Source of the DNA: Triangularia verruculosa
Taxonomy: Eukaryota > Ascomycota > Sordariomycetes > Sordariales > Podosporaceae
Length of the DNA: 64,000 nucleotides
Assembly: GCA_033296885.1 (NCBI GenBank)
Contig: MU863922.1
Coordinates: 124,001 to 188,000, forward strand
Reading direction: 5' to 3'
The notes under the pieces were generated by a model. That model was not told where the DNA came from, made no database searches, and saw only the letters and a list, made by a program, of their open reading frames with translations. A program made the position numbers and the translations under genes. Positions 21,601-33,035 of this stretch are shown here, one piece after another. Numbering within the stretch: the first letter of the stretch is position 1; each line of letters starts with the position of its first letter.

Positions 21601-21810
21601 ATGTGCACAAAGAACGTCAAGATGTGCGCAATCAGAACGGATGTCGCATGTCAAAACGAGGTGTCCTCCTCCGTCGAGCGATGCGCTGCCGCCATCAAGC
21701 GCAAGAGCGATTGTCCAAACCCGAACATTCGTGTGACAACGGAGGGGAACTGTGGGCAATCACATCCGCTGACAAATATAATCTTGCACCATGCACAACT
21801 TACCAAGTAG
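21601..21810 (+). CDS. Small Cys-containing hypothetical protein (69 aa)
   Basis: ATG at 21601 opens a 69-codon frame starting MCTKNVKMCA, with cysteines at 2, 9, 17, 28, 38 and 51 and a CPNPNIRVTTEGNCG segment. Many ascomycete genomes carry tiny proteins that begin MCxK and place cysteines in this way; their role is unknown. There is no signal peptide. The last 15 residues (after GNCGQ) lose this character, so the true 3' end may lie in a further exon or the gene may be truncated. It lies alone between the dioxygenase and the surface-protein gene. Confidence 0.4.
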   Translation: MCTKNVKMCAIRTDVACQNEVSSSVERCAAAIKRKSDCPNPNIRVTTEGNCGQSHPLTNIILHHAQLTK

Positions 21811-22192
21811 GCCGTCTGGGTCATGAGCGAGCATTTTAGATGGGATTTATGGTAGCTTAATGGCCAGTTGTGCAGGATTTGGCACGGACTTCTGGGTGTT
21901 CGTTAGGGTTGTTTGTTTGTACCGTTTTTAACCGTCTTTCTCGAGTTGTGGTTTGCTGGTCAAATCACTGATTGTTTTCCTCTTGGTCATGGCCTTGGTG
22001 GTCTTGGTGGTAAGGACTCTAGCGAACTCAGAATAGGAATGAACCACATGAACCACCTAATAGCAGCGTTCGACAAAGTAGGTATTTGTGTGCTCTGTCG
22101 GAGACTTTCAAATTACGCGAGGAAAGTGATGATATTAGTCATCTTGCTTGCTTTCATCAATCTATGTCCCTTAAAGACCTTTTGCTGTCCAT
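21811..22192. other. Intergenic region between convergent genes
   Basis: No gene is recognised. A hydrophobic frame at 21913-22251 overlaps the 3' end of the neighbouring surface-protein gene on the opposite strand and has no family resemblance. Confidence 0.4.
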
Positions 22193-23176
22193 TTACTCCC
22201 TATCCTGTCTCGTCGTTGTTGATAGTTCCTGCGGGCCGGTGGGATAGGTAGCTGGTAGTTCCGCGTGACCATTGCCCGTGACCGGCATTTCGGCAGCAAC
22301 GCTGTACGCACTCGGCATTTCTTTGGGATACGTCTCATACTGGGGCGGTAGTACGTATGTTGCTCCGTCGTAAAGGTGGGTTTGTTGCTGATAGCCGGTC
22401 TGTTGTGAATGGCTTACTCCGTATCCAGGTGATTCTGATGTCTGGCCCCCTGGTGGCGGATGCCCTGGTTGCGAGGAAATTGCCAGGGCCGCACGTTTTC
22501 TCCACCAAAGGAAAAATTCAAGACCAACGAGAATTCCGAATAGCGGCACAAGCACGGAGATTGCGACAATGGCTCCGGTACTGAGACTTGAGCTACTCGA
22601 GGCAGGTGGTGGCGAGGAGTCTGGAGCGGAGGACGTGTTCACAACGTCGAGTTGGCCAGTGGATAACGAGGTTGTTATTGGTGGTTCTGTAGTGATTGGT
22701 GATATGTCGGTTGTCTGGTAAACCATACGCACTCCAAACGCATTGATGCCTTGCGGAGATGTGAAAGTTGTTGTTCTTGTTGAAGGCTTGGCCTCATTGG
22801 ACAGTGTGACGGTGACCACAGCCCCAGTCCACCTGGCTTTGAACGTGCAAAACTGATCCCTCCACATTCCAGATAATGTAGCGGGATCGACGCAAGATAG
22901 AGAAATGTCGCTTCTGTAGGTTGGGCAGCAGGTCACTGTGGTGATGGTGCTGACGCCTTTCGAATCCGAACAAGCACTCCAGTAGCCGCTGGGGCAGGCC
23001 ACGCCGGGGGAAAAAAAAGACGTTGACTCGGTGTCGAAGCCTGGAGGAAGACATGTAGGGTCGTCATCCATGACCCAAATATTTCGTGGTAGGTATATGC
23101 CATTGCAAAGAGGAGGCCTGGAGTACGCCGTTGTGAGTGGACGGAAAGGAAAAGATGATATAGAAAAGTTCGCCAT
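22193..23176 (-). CDS. Fungal type I single-pass surface protein with Ser/Pro stalk (start uncertain)
   Basis: The extracellular part has the common fungal pattern FPFRPLTTAYS, a CNGIYL segment, PTCLPPGFDT, FSPGVACPSGYWSAC and VTCCPT, with several cysteines likely paired. A Ser/Pro/Thr-rich stalk (ASSSSSLSTG) leads into one membrane helix (TGAIVAISVLVPLFGILVGLEFF split by a short polar start) followed by a basic stop-transfer WWRKR. The cytoplasmic tail is Pro/Gln/Tyr-rich. The layout is that of Mid2/Wsc-like wall sensors, although the family itself is not characterised. The first in-frame ATG gives MANFSISSFPF, which is a poor signal peptide. Directly upstream, in the same frame and without an ATG, is the hydrophobic ILINFLVLFILK. 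The true start is therefore probably in an upstream exon (a TAG acceptor precedes this stretch near 23228) or has been lost. A 308- to 328-residue product depends on this choice. Confidence 0.72.
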   Translation of the reverse strand: MANFSISSFPFRPLTTAYSRPPLCNGIYLPRNIWVMDDDPTCLPPGFDTESTSFFSPGVACPSGYWSACSDSKGVSTITTVTCCPTYRSDISLSCVDPATLSGMWRDQFCTFKARWTGAVVTVTLSNEAKPSTRTTTFTSPQGINAFGVRMVYQTTDISPITTEPPITTSLSTGQLDVVNTSSAPDSSPPPASSSSSLSTGAIVAISVLVPLFGILVGLEFFLWWRKRAALAISSQPGHPPPGGQTSESPGYGVSHSQQTGYQQQTHLYDGATYVLPPQYETYPKEMPSAYSVAAEMPVTGNGHAELPATYPTGPQELSTTTRQDRE

Positions 23177-23229
23177 CTTGAGGATGAACAACACCAAGAA
23201 GTTGATGAGGATATTCTTTTGAAGATACT

Positions 23230-24075
23230 ATGCTTAGACGCGTCGAGGAGATGGTACCACTGAGCCCATCGTAAAAGGAGTAAAACAGGAAAACATGGCA
23301 ATTGTGTGCACGTTGACGGCACCAGGGAAAAACTCGAGCTATATGCGACCTCTGTTGATGGCACCAATATCCCAAGTGCGAGCAGCCGGACTTCCAGCAG
23401 CTGAACCGGGGAGCCGAACCATTTCGAGTTTCGTCTCCTTGGCATTGATTGGAGGAATGCGCGTCTCCAGGCTGCATTTGTACGACAGCAGCGCTTGTTC
23501 AAGTATCAAGAAGAAGACGGGAGCGGCGCAGCAGGCGCAGTCTCTTGAGGCTGATGATTTTGTTACCGGATGTGACACGGAATCGATCGGGACTGCTGTT
23601 TTAATGCGGGCTGTAGAAACCGAAAAAAAATATTGACATCTCTAGATCTGGAACCTGAGATCTGCATCTCGAGGATAACATAGCACACCCATGAGCTGAG
23701 CAACAAATGAGAGCGTCACCGTGAACACGTATGTTGAGAGAGTTTCCAATGGATGAATGATGTCCTGGGCTAAGCGCGCTGATAAGATAAGAAAAAAAGG
23801 CCGATAAAGGATAAGGTTTGTACAGAGTATTGGTGACTTGGTGCAGCTGGCTGCAAAGTGCGGGGAGAAAAGCTGAATGTGGGGCCTGCCCTCAGCCAAG
23901 CCCACAGAGCAGCCGGCAAGTCACGGGACCGGGTCAAAATTCGACCGTGCACCCACACTTGCACGGCAGCCCTGGGCGAAATTGTTGCAAATTCGCGAAA
24001 ACCAAAGAGAGAGGCAGCTGGCCCACGACACCACACGACAACCACACCACATCACGACCCCATCCAGCCGTCAAA
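23230..24075. other. Intergenic region between divergent genes
   Basis: The shared upstream region of the surface-protein gene and the eL42 gene. It may contain a first exon for the surface-protein gene, but none was identified with confidence. The last 80 nt, just before the eL42 start, are rich in CACAC/CCACAC elements (24026-24060), as is common in leaders of translation genes. Confidence 0.4.
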
Positions 24076-24940
24076 ATGGTGAACGTCCCCAAGACCAGAA
24101 AGACCTTCTGCAAGAGCAAGGAGTGCGGCAAGCACCAGCTCCACAAGGTCACCCAGTACAAGGCTGGCAAGGCTTCCGCCTACGCCCAGGGAAAGCGCCG
24201 TTACGACCGCAAGCAGAGCGGTTACGGTGGTCAGACCAAGCCCGTCTTCCACAAGAAGGCGAAGACCACCAAGAAGGTCGTTCTCAGACTGGTGAGATAG
24301 TTCAGTCGCGGAACCGAAGTCGGAAGGATGCTAAAACGGGTGGAACAGGAATGCTCTGCGTGCAAGGCCAAGAAGCAGCTCCCTCTCAAGCGCTGCAAGC
24401 ACTTCGAGCTCGGGTAAGTTTTTGTTCACCAATTTTGTATCAAACAGCAGAAACCCGAGAGACTTCCGCGAAACCGACCGGCATGACGCATATCGAATCT
24501 GCGAACCGCGAGCTTCCGACCACCCCACGTACCGACATCTCGATAATAAACGAGCCGTCGAGCCGCATCTTCCGGCACTCTCCTACAGATATTCGGATCC
24601 AGATCTCGCTTTTTATGTGATGGAAATTCGATGGCCGGAACATAGAATACTGGAGAGGACACATGTTCGGACTGTGGTCTGTTGCGATTAGCACGACACC
24701 GGATACACGACGTTTTCGACAAGATCACAACCTTAAACTTTGCAATTGCGGTGCCGTGCAGGCTATTCGACGCTCTTATCTCGGTGGATCCAAGCACTCG
24801 CTTCCCAACTCGACGCACCGGGGTATCGATCACGGCAGTCTCTCGGATTTCGTGCGCAAGTTGTGGCAACTTGAACAAATGCTGACAGATTGTGCTACAG
24901 TGGTGACAAGAAGACCAAGGGTGCTGCCCTCGTCTTCTAA
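24076..24940 (+). CDS. RPL42: 60S ribosomal protein eL42 (L44/L36a)
   Basis: Three exons, 24076-24291, 24349-24413 and 24901-24940, encode 106 residues, the exact length of yeast Rpl42. The protein sits at the E-site of the large subunit. Visible landmarks are MVNVPKTRKTFCKSKECGKH, QYKAGKASAYAQGKRRYDRK, GGQTKPVFHKKAKTTKK, ECSACKAKKQLPLKRC and GGDKKTKGAALVF at the end. The zinc-ribbon pairs are C12/C17 and C74/C77 in this numbering. Residue 56 is proline; in yeasts Gln at this position gives cycloheximide resistance, so a sensitive ribosome is predicted. Intron 1 is 57 nt (GTGAGA...CAG), while intron 2 is 487 nt (GTAAGT...CTACAG), very long for this genome. Unlike many fungal orthologues, no intron interrupts the first two codons. 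Confidence 0.95.
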
Positions 24941-26241
24941 ATGCGCCCCGGCTGATAATGTGGGTGGTGAAGTTATGAGGACATTGGCTCTGGTTTTCGG
25001 GATTTGCCCTGACATGGGAGTTTGCTGCGCCATGTCGTTGGGCATCACAATTCGATTTCGATGTTGACATGGGAAAAGCGGGCATAGAGGATCATGTACA
25101 TGGGCATGGGTGGTTTCGGTCGCGGGACAACAAGCAACAATACCATCCTCGGGGCGTTTCGTCTGCGCTTTTTCACAAACACTGCTACCGGTTTCCTCAT
25201 ACTTTCAACGACCAAACATGGCACTCTTGGTGCAGTGACAGCGACTGGTTCTGTGCGCATGTTTGGGGTGGTGGCCGTGACGAATGTGAGGTCACCGGAA
25301 ACTGGGAATCCCGTTAGCCAAGAACACGGGCCAATGTCTTTGAAAGCTGAATAAATTAAGTGGACGCGCCAAAACCAACTCCAAACATCTTTCTACCGCT
25401 GTCTTCTTGATGGCCCTATGGGCATCTGTTCGTTGTAGAGGAAGGATCTCTTTTCCAGCCTGTCTTCCTTTGAGCGCCAGTTTGGTTGCAAGCATACTCC
25501 CATTCATCCTCCGCGACCAATTGTGTTGTGTAGCGACAATCTTGACACCGCAACTTGACTGCAAAAGTGTAGCGTGCAACGCGAGAACTCAGCCCTGTGG
25601 CAAACGTAGAGGCCGGGTTAGCATGTCGAATATATGACGAGCGGCTAGACGCGATACAGCTGGGCTTTCCACCGCACTCTCTGATGCTGATGGCGCTAAG
25701 TGTGGTTGCACAAGTGGCCAGCCATTCCCAACAGCATGTCGGTCCTCGCCAATCCAGGCCTGCCAAAGAAGCGCAGCTGGCTCCAATAGCTTCAACAGCC
25801 AGTCACAGGGCAGCGCCATCGCCAGGGAAGGGAGCTGCTGAGAGGTTGAAACAAGCCTGGTGGACACGCAGTCGGGGAGGCTTAATTTCAGCCGCAGCTG
25901 CACCCAGTCGGGTCTGGGAGACCTCACGGGTGCCAGGTTGCGTCTGGCTCTGTGTGCGTGCCCAATATGAGGGCACCGATGCCCGGCCTCAGAAGGGCTC
26001 ACATGCAAGTCCGATCTCCTACCGCTTGTTCGAATGGGATCCGAAAGAGGAAACATCGATCGACGGCTGATACCCAGCACCCCTAATTAACGTCGAAGTA
26101 TGATACCTTCTTGAAAAACCATTAACAAGCAGTGTTCAGATACTCGCTATCACGTTTCGACACAACCTTGCTAAGACGACAAATCGATACCAAGGGGGGC
26201 AGGGGACTTCATCTGTGCCTCTCGTCCGCGCCGTCAGAGCT
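24941..26241. other. Intergenic region, no gene recognised
   Basis: Overlapping frames of 157-163 codons on both strands (25589-26080) have no recognisable domains and lie opposite each other, which suggests base-composition effects. No RNA gene was recognised. Confidence 0.45.
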
Positions 26242-29200
26242 ATGCAGCAACCTCTGATCACACCAAGAGACGACAGAGCCGCCTATGAGTATAGCATCCA
26301 GGCCACAGAAGACTATAACTATGAACCAAGGGGAACTCAGGAGAATATTGCGCCTACATGGCAACCGCCAGCGCGGAGACCGACCGACACCCCCAACTAT
26401 AAACCAAAACCATTACGATGGCCATTCCTTAGTGGAATTATGGCTCTGTTAGTTGTGGCAATTGCTCTTATCATTTTTGCGGACAAGAGCCTGCCAAACT
26501 CAGATACAAGTGCTCGGTTCTTGGGAATACACCCCAATGCCTCACAGCCGGTGCGACTGGCTCGCGATGTTCTCCCCAACAACACCGCAACCGTTCCTCC
26601 AGCCAGTAACGTGGCTGCGGTCTCAGAGCCAGGTGCCAAAGGAGGTGATGGTACAACATCTGTCGAGGGGTTTCCCTCCACAGATACTGCATCTCAGACG
26701 ATACCAAGCCCACAAACATCTCCTGAGACTCGGTCATTACCACCATCCCTCACAGCGTCTCCAACATCCCTGGTGACGGGGGCTACGACGGCTCAGATGC
26801 CATCAGTTCCACCCTCAGCGACTTTGGACAATAGCGCTTTCAGGATGCCAGATCCAGACACCCGCATCCAGTCAAGCCTTCCGTCGGTGACAGTCTCGGG
26901 AAGCGCCTCGGCAACCGCCTCTGACTTGTCGTCCGTGACAGCTCCTCCTTCAGGATCGATGAAGTCTAGCGGTGGTCCGAGTAGTGTAAGTGGCATGTCG
27001 ATAATACCCATATCCTTCTCAATCTCATATTTCACCCGAAACATCACGGTCCCTGTCACAACAATTCTCTTCACTTCGACTTTCACCAGAACTCGGACGT
27101 CTTCTTTCACGAGCGCTTCCACATTTACCACAACATTTGTCACCGATGTGACTGAAGTATCGCCCACCACCATCATGTCATTCTGGTCATCGGATGGGTC
27201 GCAAGGAACGATTCCTGTTTCTACGGGTATGGGCACGGGTAGTGTGAAGCCCACGACGATCGTCTCAGGGGTAACGACCACAATTGGGGGTGTTTCCACA
27301 GTGACGGATATTGGAACGTCAGTTTTCACGAGCACCCTCACAGGCGTTGTTATTCCCAGTGTGGGCGAAGTTACGATTACCTACTTTCAGACTCTCATGC
27401 CCCTTCCAGTCACCCAGCTGCCCGGCCCGGTCAAAGTTACGGGCGTGGAGGTTATTGACGGAGCTACCATTGGTATTGTTCAAACCCAGGGCCCTGTAGT
27501 TGTCGTCGTTCCAACAAATGAGGTCCAGACAAGGGTCGTTGAACAGGAAATCAGAACTGGTGTCATGCGTGTTGGTGGATCTGCAGTGACCAACGTTGTG
27601 GTCATCACACCGACTCCCGGCGTCGCCATCGGCCGCCCTACTACTGTTGACGGTACAGTGAGAACTATCGCAGCTGTTGTGGCGCCTGTGGAAGTTTGGC
27701 AACCTATTACCTATACAGTTGTTAACAATGTTGGAGGATCACTTGTCCCCGAAGTGGTCGTGACAACGCTAGCCGGTCCCCCCTACCAGCCTGTTGCTTA
27801 TACAGTTGTTCGCGACCAAGGAGGAACTCGGGTCACCGAAGTGATGGTCACCACACCGACCGGCCCTCCAGGTCAACCAATAACCTACACCGCCATTGGG
27901 GTTCAAGGAGGAAGACCCGTCACAGAAGTTATTGTCACCACGCCATCCGAAAATGGTCCATTTTTACCGGTAACCTACCTTGTCACGAGCAATATCGGTG
28001 GCACCCCAACCGTCGTCACCATCACCCCTGGTCCCACCACCTTCGTGACCACCATCAACGGCACACCTATAACTAGCGTCACAACCCCCCCTGTGACAAG
28101 CTTCACCACCACTGCCGGCGGCACCCTTACAACGCTTACTCTAACCACCACGCCCACTGGCACATCACCCATCACGCTGACTCTAATCACCACCTCGGGC
28201 GATACCCTCAGCACCTTCACCAGCACCATACCCCCTACTACGTTTTTGACCACTATCTCCGGCTCTCTTCGAACCATCACCTCCACTCCCTCGCCCACGA
28301 CCTCCTTCTCAACCCGTCTCCGCTCAACATCAACCTGGACCTCCACCACCACGCCCACACCCACCTCCCCTGTAGAGTCCCTCGTCCCGTCCACAAGAGT
28401 GATATCCTGGAGCGAAGGGGACATCTTCCTCGGCACCTTCCTCCCGGCACTCTTCGCGATCGCCATCGTCATACCGCTCCGTATCATCGACCTCAACGCA
28501 AAGCTCTACCAACCGTTCCAGTCTCTTGCTTTGCCAACCGGGAGCCTTGGGGCTAATACCCTGTTAACTCAATATAGCGGGATACTCTCCTTTATCACAC
28601 CTGTTATCACGCTTTTGCAAGCTAAACACTCGATCCCGTTTGTGACCACTCTCATGGTAGGGTGTGGAAGCTTGATGGTGCCTTTCGCAACAGAAGCCAT
28701 CGGTCTCAAGCTCCACGGCGATTGCTACCTCAATACAGCAAGCAAAAACTGCGGACCGGCGCTGGGTGTCAACAGAACGGCGGTCTATGTCCTCGTTGGT
28801 CTCATGGCGCTCGTATTGGTGCTACTGGCAGGCGTGATGTGGTTTATGGGCTGGAGCACAAAAGGAATAACTGGCATCAGGGCTAATCCATGGAATCTCG
28901 CTGGGATGGGGTCGTTGCTTGGTAGTGTCAGGAGCGATCTGGGAAATAGGAAGAGCATGAGATACAAGAGATACGCGATGGGCTGGTACCGAAACCGAGA
29001 AGGGAGGGAGGACTACGGGATTGTAGTGCTCGATGAGGCTGGCCAGGGACTGCAACAGCAACATACGGAGAGTGAGAGTGAAATCGATGCAGATGGAGAT
29101 GCGGCGACAGACTTGAAAACCGGTGTCTCGGGTAGCCACCTGCCATTCATGACCCTGCGGATACCGTGGAGAGTTGGGCTGATTCTATTTCAACTCGCGG

Positions 29201-30159
29201 TGTTGATCTTCATCATTTACTACCATGCCTATTACCGCGGTGGCATCAAAGATGATGGCAAGTTCTGGACGTTTATGAACGCCAACACCTTTGGTGTGAG
29301 GTTCTTGTCCGCGATTATTGGAGTGATTATCGCTTTTTGTTGGCAGTCATTCTTCCTGAGTGAGTCCCCTTTCTTACCTGTTCGCCCTTGGTGGTTGTGC
29401 TCATACTAATAACAATGAAACCAAACAGGTGTAAGCGCAATGACCCCCTTTCAACTCATGGCTCTGGCAACCCAACCTGCCTCCCGCTCCATCTTATTTT
29501 CACCGACCACAAACCCATTTTCGGGGTTCTACGCTGCGCTCAAGAGCCGCCACATCTTCCTGCTGGCCGTCTCAGTCGCCGCGATCATGTCGGAGTTCTT
29601 ACCAGTGCTTCTTTCCAACGTCCCGTTCAGTCTCTATCAAACCTCCGCGGCGGCCACCGCCTGCGCGGTTCTTTCTTGTATCTTCTTGGCGGTCATGCTC
29701 GCAGTGCTGGGGTGGTCCTTTTGGATCCGATACCCTCCCATGCCCGCCGATCCGAGGTCAATCGCCGGCTTGATGTACTACGTCTCGCAATCACCCGCCC
29801 TGCTGGCAGACCTTGAGGGGATATCAAGCATGGACGGCAAGGCACGGCAAAAAAGAGTTGAGGAAAACGGGAGGAGGTATTATTACGGAGTGCTCCCTGT
29901 TTCGGCAGGGAGAGATGGGTTGTGGGAGTCTCAGGATGTCAATCGCAGGAGATTAGGCGTGGAGGTTGAAGTGGGAGGTGGGTACGAGGAGGGAACGGCG
30001 ACCGCGACAGACCCAGCTATGACGGAAACGGCTGGCCGAGGCGGTGATGGTGGTGATGGTGGTAGTGGTAGTGGATTGGGGCATGATCGGAGCTTCACGA
30101 GTCAGAATACGGCATACCAGGGACATCGTATCGACGAGCAGCCTGCGATGTATGACTGA
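26242..30159 (+). CDS. Large DUF3433-family membrane protein with Thr/Ser-rich extracellular domain
   Basis: Exons 26242-29359 and 29429-30159 (69-nt intron, GTGAGT...CAG, branch ACTAATAAC) give about 1282 residues. After a cytoplasmic N-terminus comes one helix (FLSGIMALLVVAIALIIFA, about 64-82). Then follow some 630 residues very rich in Thr, Ser, Val and Pro, with four tandem units of about 29 residues. The C-terminal half carries several membrane segments: FLGTFLPALFAIAIVIPLRIID, LVGLMALVLVLLAGVMWFMGW, GLILFQLAVLIFIIYYHAYY, FLSAIIGVIIAFCWQSFF and, after the intron, AVLSCIFLAVMLAVLGWSF. The segment FFLSVSAMTPFQLMA, formed across the intron, and LPVLLSNVPFS are typical of DUF3433 proteins. 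These are widespread in filamentous ascomycetes without known function; surface or wall association is inferred from the glycosylatable Thr/Ser region. An upstream CTG-started extension exists but ATG 26242 is the first Met codon. Confidence 0.85.
27700..28050 (+). repeat. Four tandem units of about 87 nt inside the DUF3433 gene
   Basis: Units begin at 27700, 27787, 27874 and 27964 and encode QPITYTVV / QPVAYTVV / QPITYTAI / LPVTYLVT followed by a GG...VTEVxVTTP stretch. Spacing is 87, 87 and 90 nt. They form a beta-rich, Thr-rich extracellular repeat; copy number may vary between strains. Confidence 0.85.
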
Positions 30160-33035
30160 TGACCCCCATTGTCCGAGGTTCTTTTGCCCTCGAGGCAAAG
30201 TTTCCCTTGACCGACAGTCTGCTAAGTGGCCGGAAGGATTCCGGGAATCCTTCACGTCTCTCACCACCTGCATATACGTGGAGGAGAAAAAGTCGGTATA
30301 TCGGTCTCGGATCAGTGAAACTCGGATCAGATCAGCTTAGTGAGCAAACGGCAAACGCTTTTTGCTCAGCTGGGAGACGGGAATCTTTGACGCAACAGGC
30401 AGGTGCGACCCTGTATCATTTTGTTGGTACGAGGTTTTTCTGCACCGAGGGGTCCAGAGCCGTCAGCACCGTTTCTCTTGGCTCGGTATAGGGTTGCGTT
30501 GCATCATCCATGCGGCTCAGTTTTGGATGGTAGGCAATATTCGCAGGGCTTGGAGAGAAATCGATAGCGCAGAACTTGTGTGAAATTATGTATGGAACCA
30601 CCTACCTCCTGAGGTAGCAGAATTACAAAACACATGTCTTTATCGAAAATCCACCGGCGAGAAAAAAAACTTGCTCACATAGTGTTTTGAGTTTGGTCAG
30701 GCATATCATTTTTCATGGAGAGTGAACGACATGCATTCTCTGTCGAGGTCAGAATCTTCTGCCGTGATGTCACTCGATAACGGAATCCCCGACGCTCTGG
30801 ATCGGACAGAAGCGAGCGAGAAGTGCGGACCGACCGACAACCCGACACATGGGCACGGTGGTGGTGAAAGTGGAATTCCCCTAGTGGACGCCTTTTGTCA
30901 CCAGATTCGCAGTGTTCAGCGAGGGCAGCTCGGAATCTTTTGTGTGTGGTCGCTTTTTTTTTTGGGAAACTTGGCAACTTGGCACTTGGCAAGCTTTCGC
31001 GGGACGAGGATGATCAACCAGGTGCGACCTGGTAAGGTAGCTGGTTCGACAATTTGTCGACTTGGCAGGCTAATTCTAAGTAGGCAGCACATGGTTGGAC
31101 ATGGTTTGTGCGTGGGGTTTCTTAGTTTTGAGGACGTTAGGGGATCTTGGGTTGTTTCGATACGAGGACGACAAGCTAAATAAGTCCTTCTTAGTTGGAA
31201 CTAAAAGTTCCAGGGAGCTGGTGGTGGGTTTGTTTTATGGCGCCATCAGCGGATACCTTTCTACACCAGGTACATATGTAGATATCTTGGGGCGTACGGC
31301 ATTGTCTGTGCCACGGCGTCTGTTTCTTCATGCAGTAAAATTGGAATGAAGAAAAGAAATAGGGTTTGACATGTCTTGATCTTGTGTGATGCAACAATAA
31401 TCTAGGTACCTAGGCTGTCAGGCACCAAATGACTCCTTGCCTGTGTCTCGAGGAATAAAAAAGGAAGGGTCCAAGGGATCAGGTGAGCTGACCTGCAAGA
31501 CACACGCCATGCAGCACAATATTGACATGCTGCAGCTTCTCGTGAGCAAAGGGAACAAATCACAGGCAAAGTTCACAGTTTAAGACACACGAGGTTGGGC
31601 TTGATGACCTTCTAATCGCCAGACTCGAGATGGGATATCATGGCATACATAGATTGTAGCACAGCATCCAATTTACCATGTTTTCCATGAGTTTGGTCTA
31701 CTGTGGCGCCCCCTCCACCAGCGCGCGGGGTTGGGGGGTTTGGGGTTGGGGTGTTGGGTGTGACGTAGGACCGATTTTTCGGGTGTGATGGGATGGAAGG
31801 AAAATTAGAAGGAAGGGAGAAGAGACACAAGACGAACTGTGCCAGCCACGCACTTTTTTTTTTTTGACTGTTCCAGACATTGCTCCGAACTGCACCATAT
31901 CCCGCACCCGATGCCGACCCGATCAAAGCCGCCGCATTTTCTTTTTTTGTTTGTGAATAATTTACTGTCCTTGCAGCAAAGGGCGGCATCGCATTGCATC
32001 GCATCTGTGGGAAAACAGTTGCCGTCTTGCATTATCACTGAGGGAGAGGATACGAACATGACAGCAGTTACGTTCAAATACGAACTTCGATTCCTACTGC
32101 CAGGCCGGCCTGCTGCTTTCTCATTGGACAAAATATGCGAACATCAGTTGGTGGTGAGTGATATCAGAGGATACTAACGGCCATGACATGCACCTCTTCG
32201 GCGCCTATGCCGTGAGTTGACCCGGTCGTTGGATTGTGAACTGTAAGATAACGCTCCGAGCCGGGTATAACTGGGGACACTCAGTTGCGGCACCGCCCTC
32301 CAACCGTTGCACCGTTGCATCACGTCAGAACTTAAAGGTTCGTAAGGCAGAAGACTGTCATGGCAAGGATTGATCTTTTGATATTCGGGGAAATGATACG
32401 CGGCACCCGTTCGGGCCAACAGTTTCGGCTTCGTCCGGCGTCGTCTCCAGATATAATCGTTCACGTGTGGTCCTCACCGAATACCTTATTTGTGCTACCC
32501 GAAGACTGAAGCTTGGTTTCTGCCGAGGGAGCCGCAAGCGTGGCTTTGGCAGGAATCTTGACTGCCGTCGTCTTGGTGCTTGTCTCCGTTTTCCCCCTTG
32601 CACCCTGTAGTCTTGGCTTGTCTCTGCGCTAGCGCCGCCCATGCTCCGTTTTGGTGGAATGACCCTCTTTTGTTCCTTCCTGAGACCTGCTGGAGAAGCA
32701 AAAACACGAAAAAGACCATGAGTTGGCATTGGACTGAGTGGACCGTTTTGGTGTCCGTCCACAGACCCGATCGGCCGTGCTGGCTGGATCTTGGGGTATC
32801 CCATGTGCCGCTATCCTATTCCGTTATTGAGTTCATCAAAACTCGAGTACGATCAGGGGTGGTGTCTTTGAAGATATAAGAAAGATGGCGGCCCTTACCT
32901 CGACCGTCTCCTATCCTCCCTTATCATCCGCCCTGGCCTCTCTCTACCAGACCTTGGAGACGAGTTGACATTCTATATACACCAATAACCGTTACCGTCC
33001 ATATAACCACGGTCTCGAGGTTCTTTATCGACAAG
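30160..33035. other. Intergenic region (2.9 kb), no gene recognised
   Basis: Frames of up to 153 codons occur on both strands but none shows a domain, a signal peptide or splice-compatible partners. There is one TAGGTACCTAGG motif at 31404. A pyrimidine-rich segment at 32898-32952 is probably the leader or initiator region of the chitin deacetylase gene. Confidence 0.5.

Noticed and set aside
27975..28496. 173-codon minus-strand frame in the DUF3433 gene
   Set aside because: Val-rich mirror of the Thr-rich coding strand.
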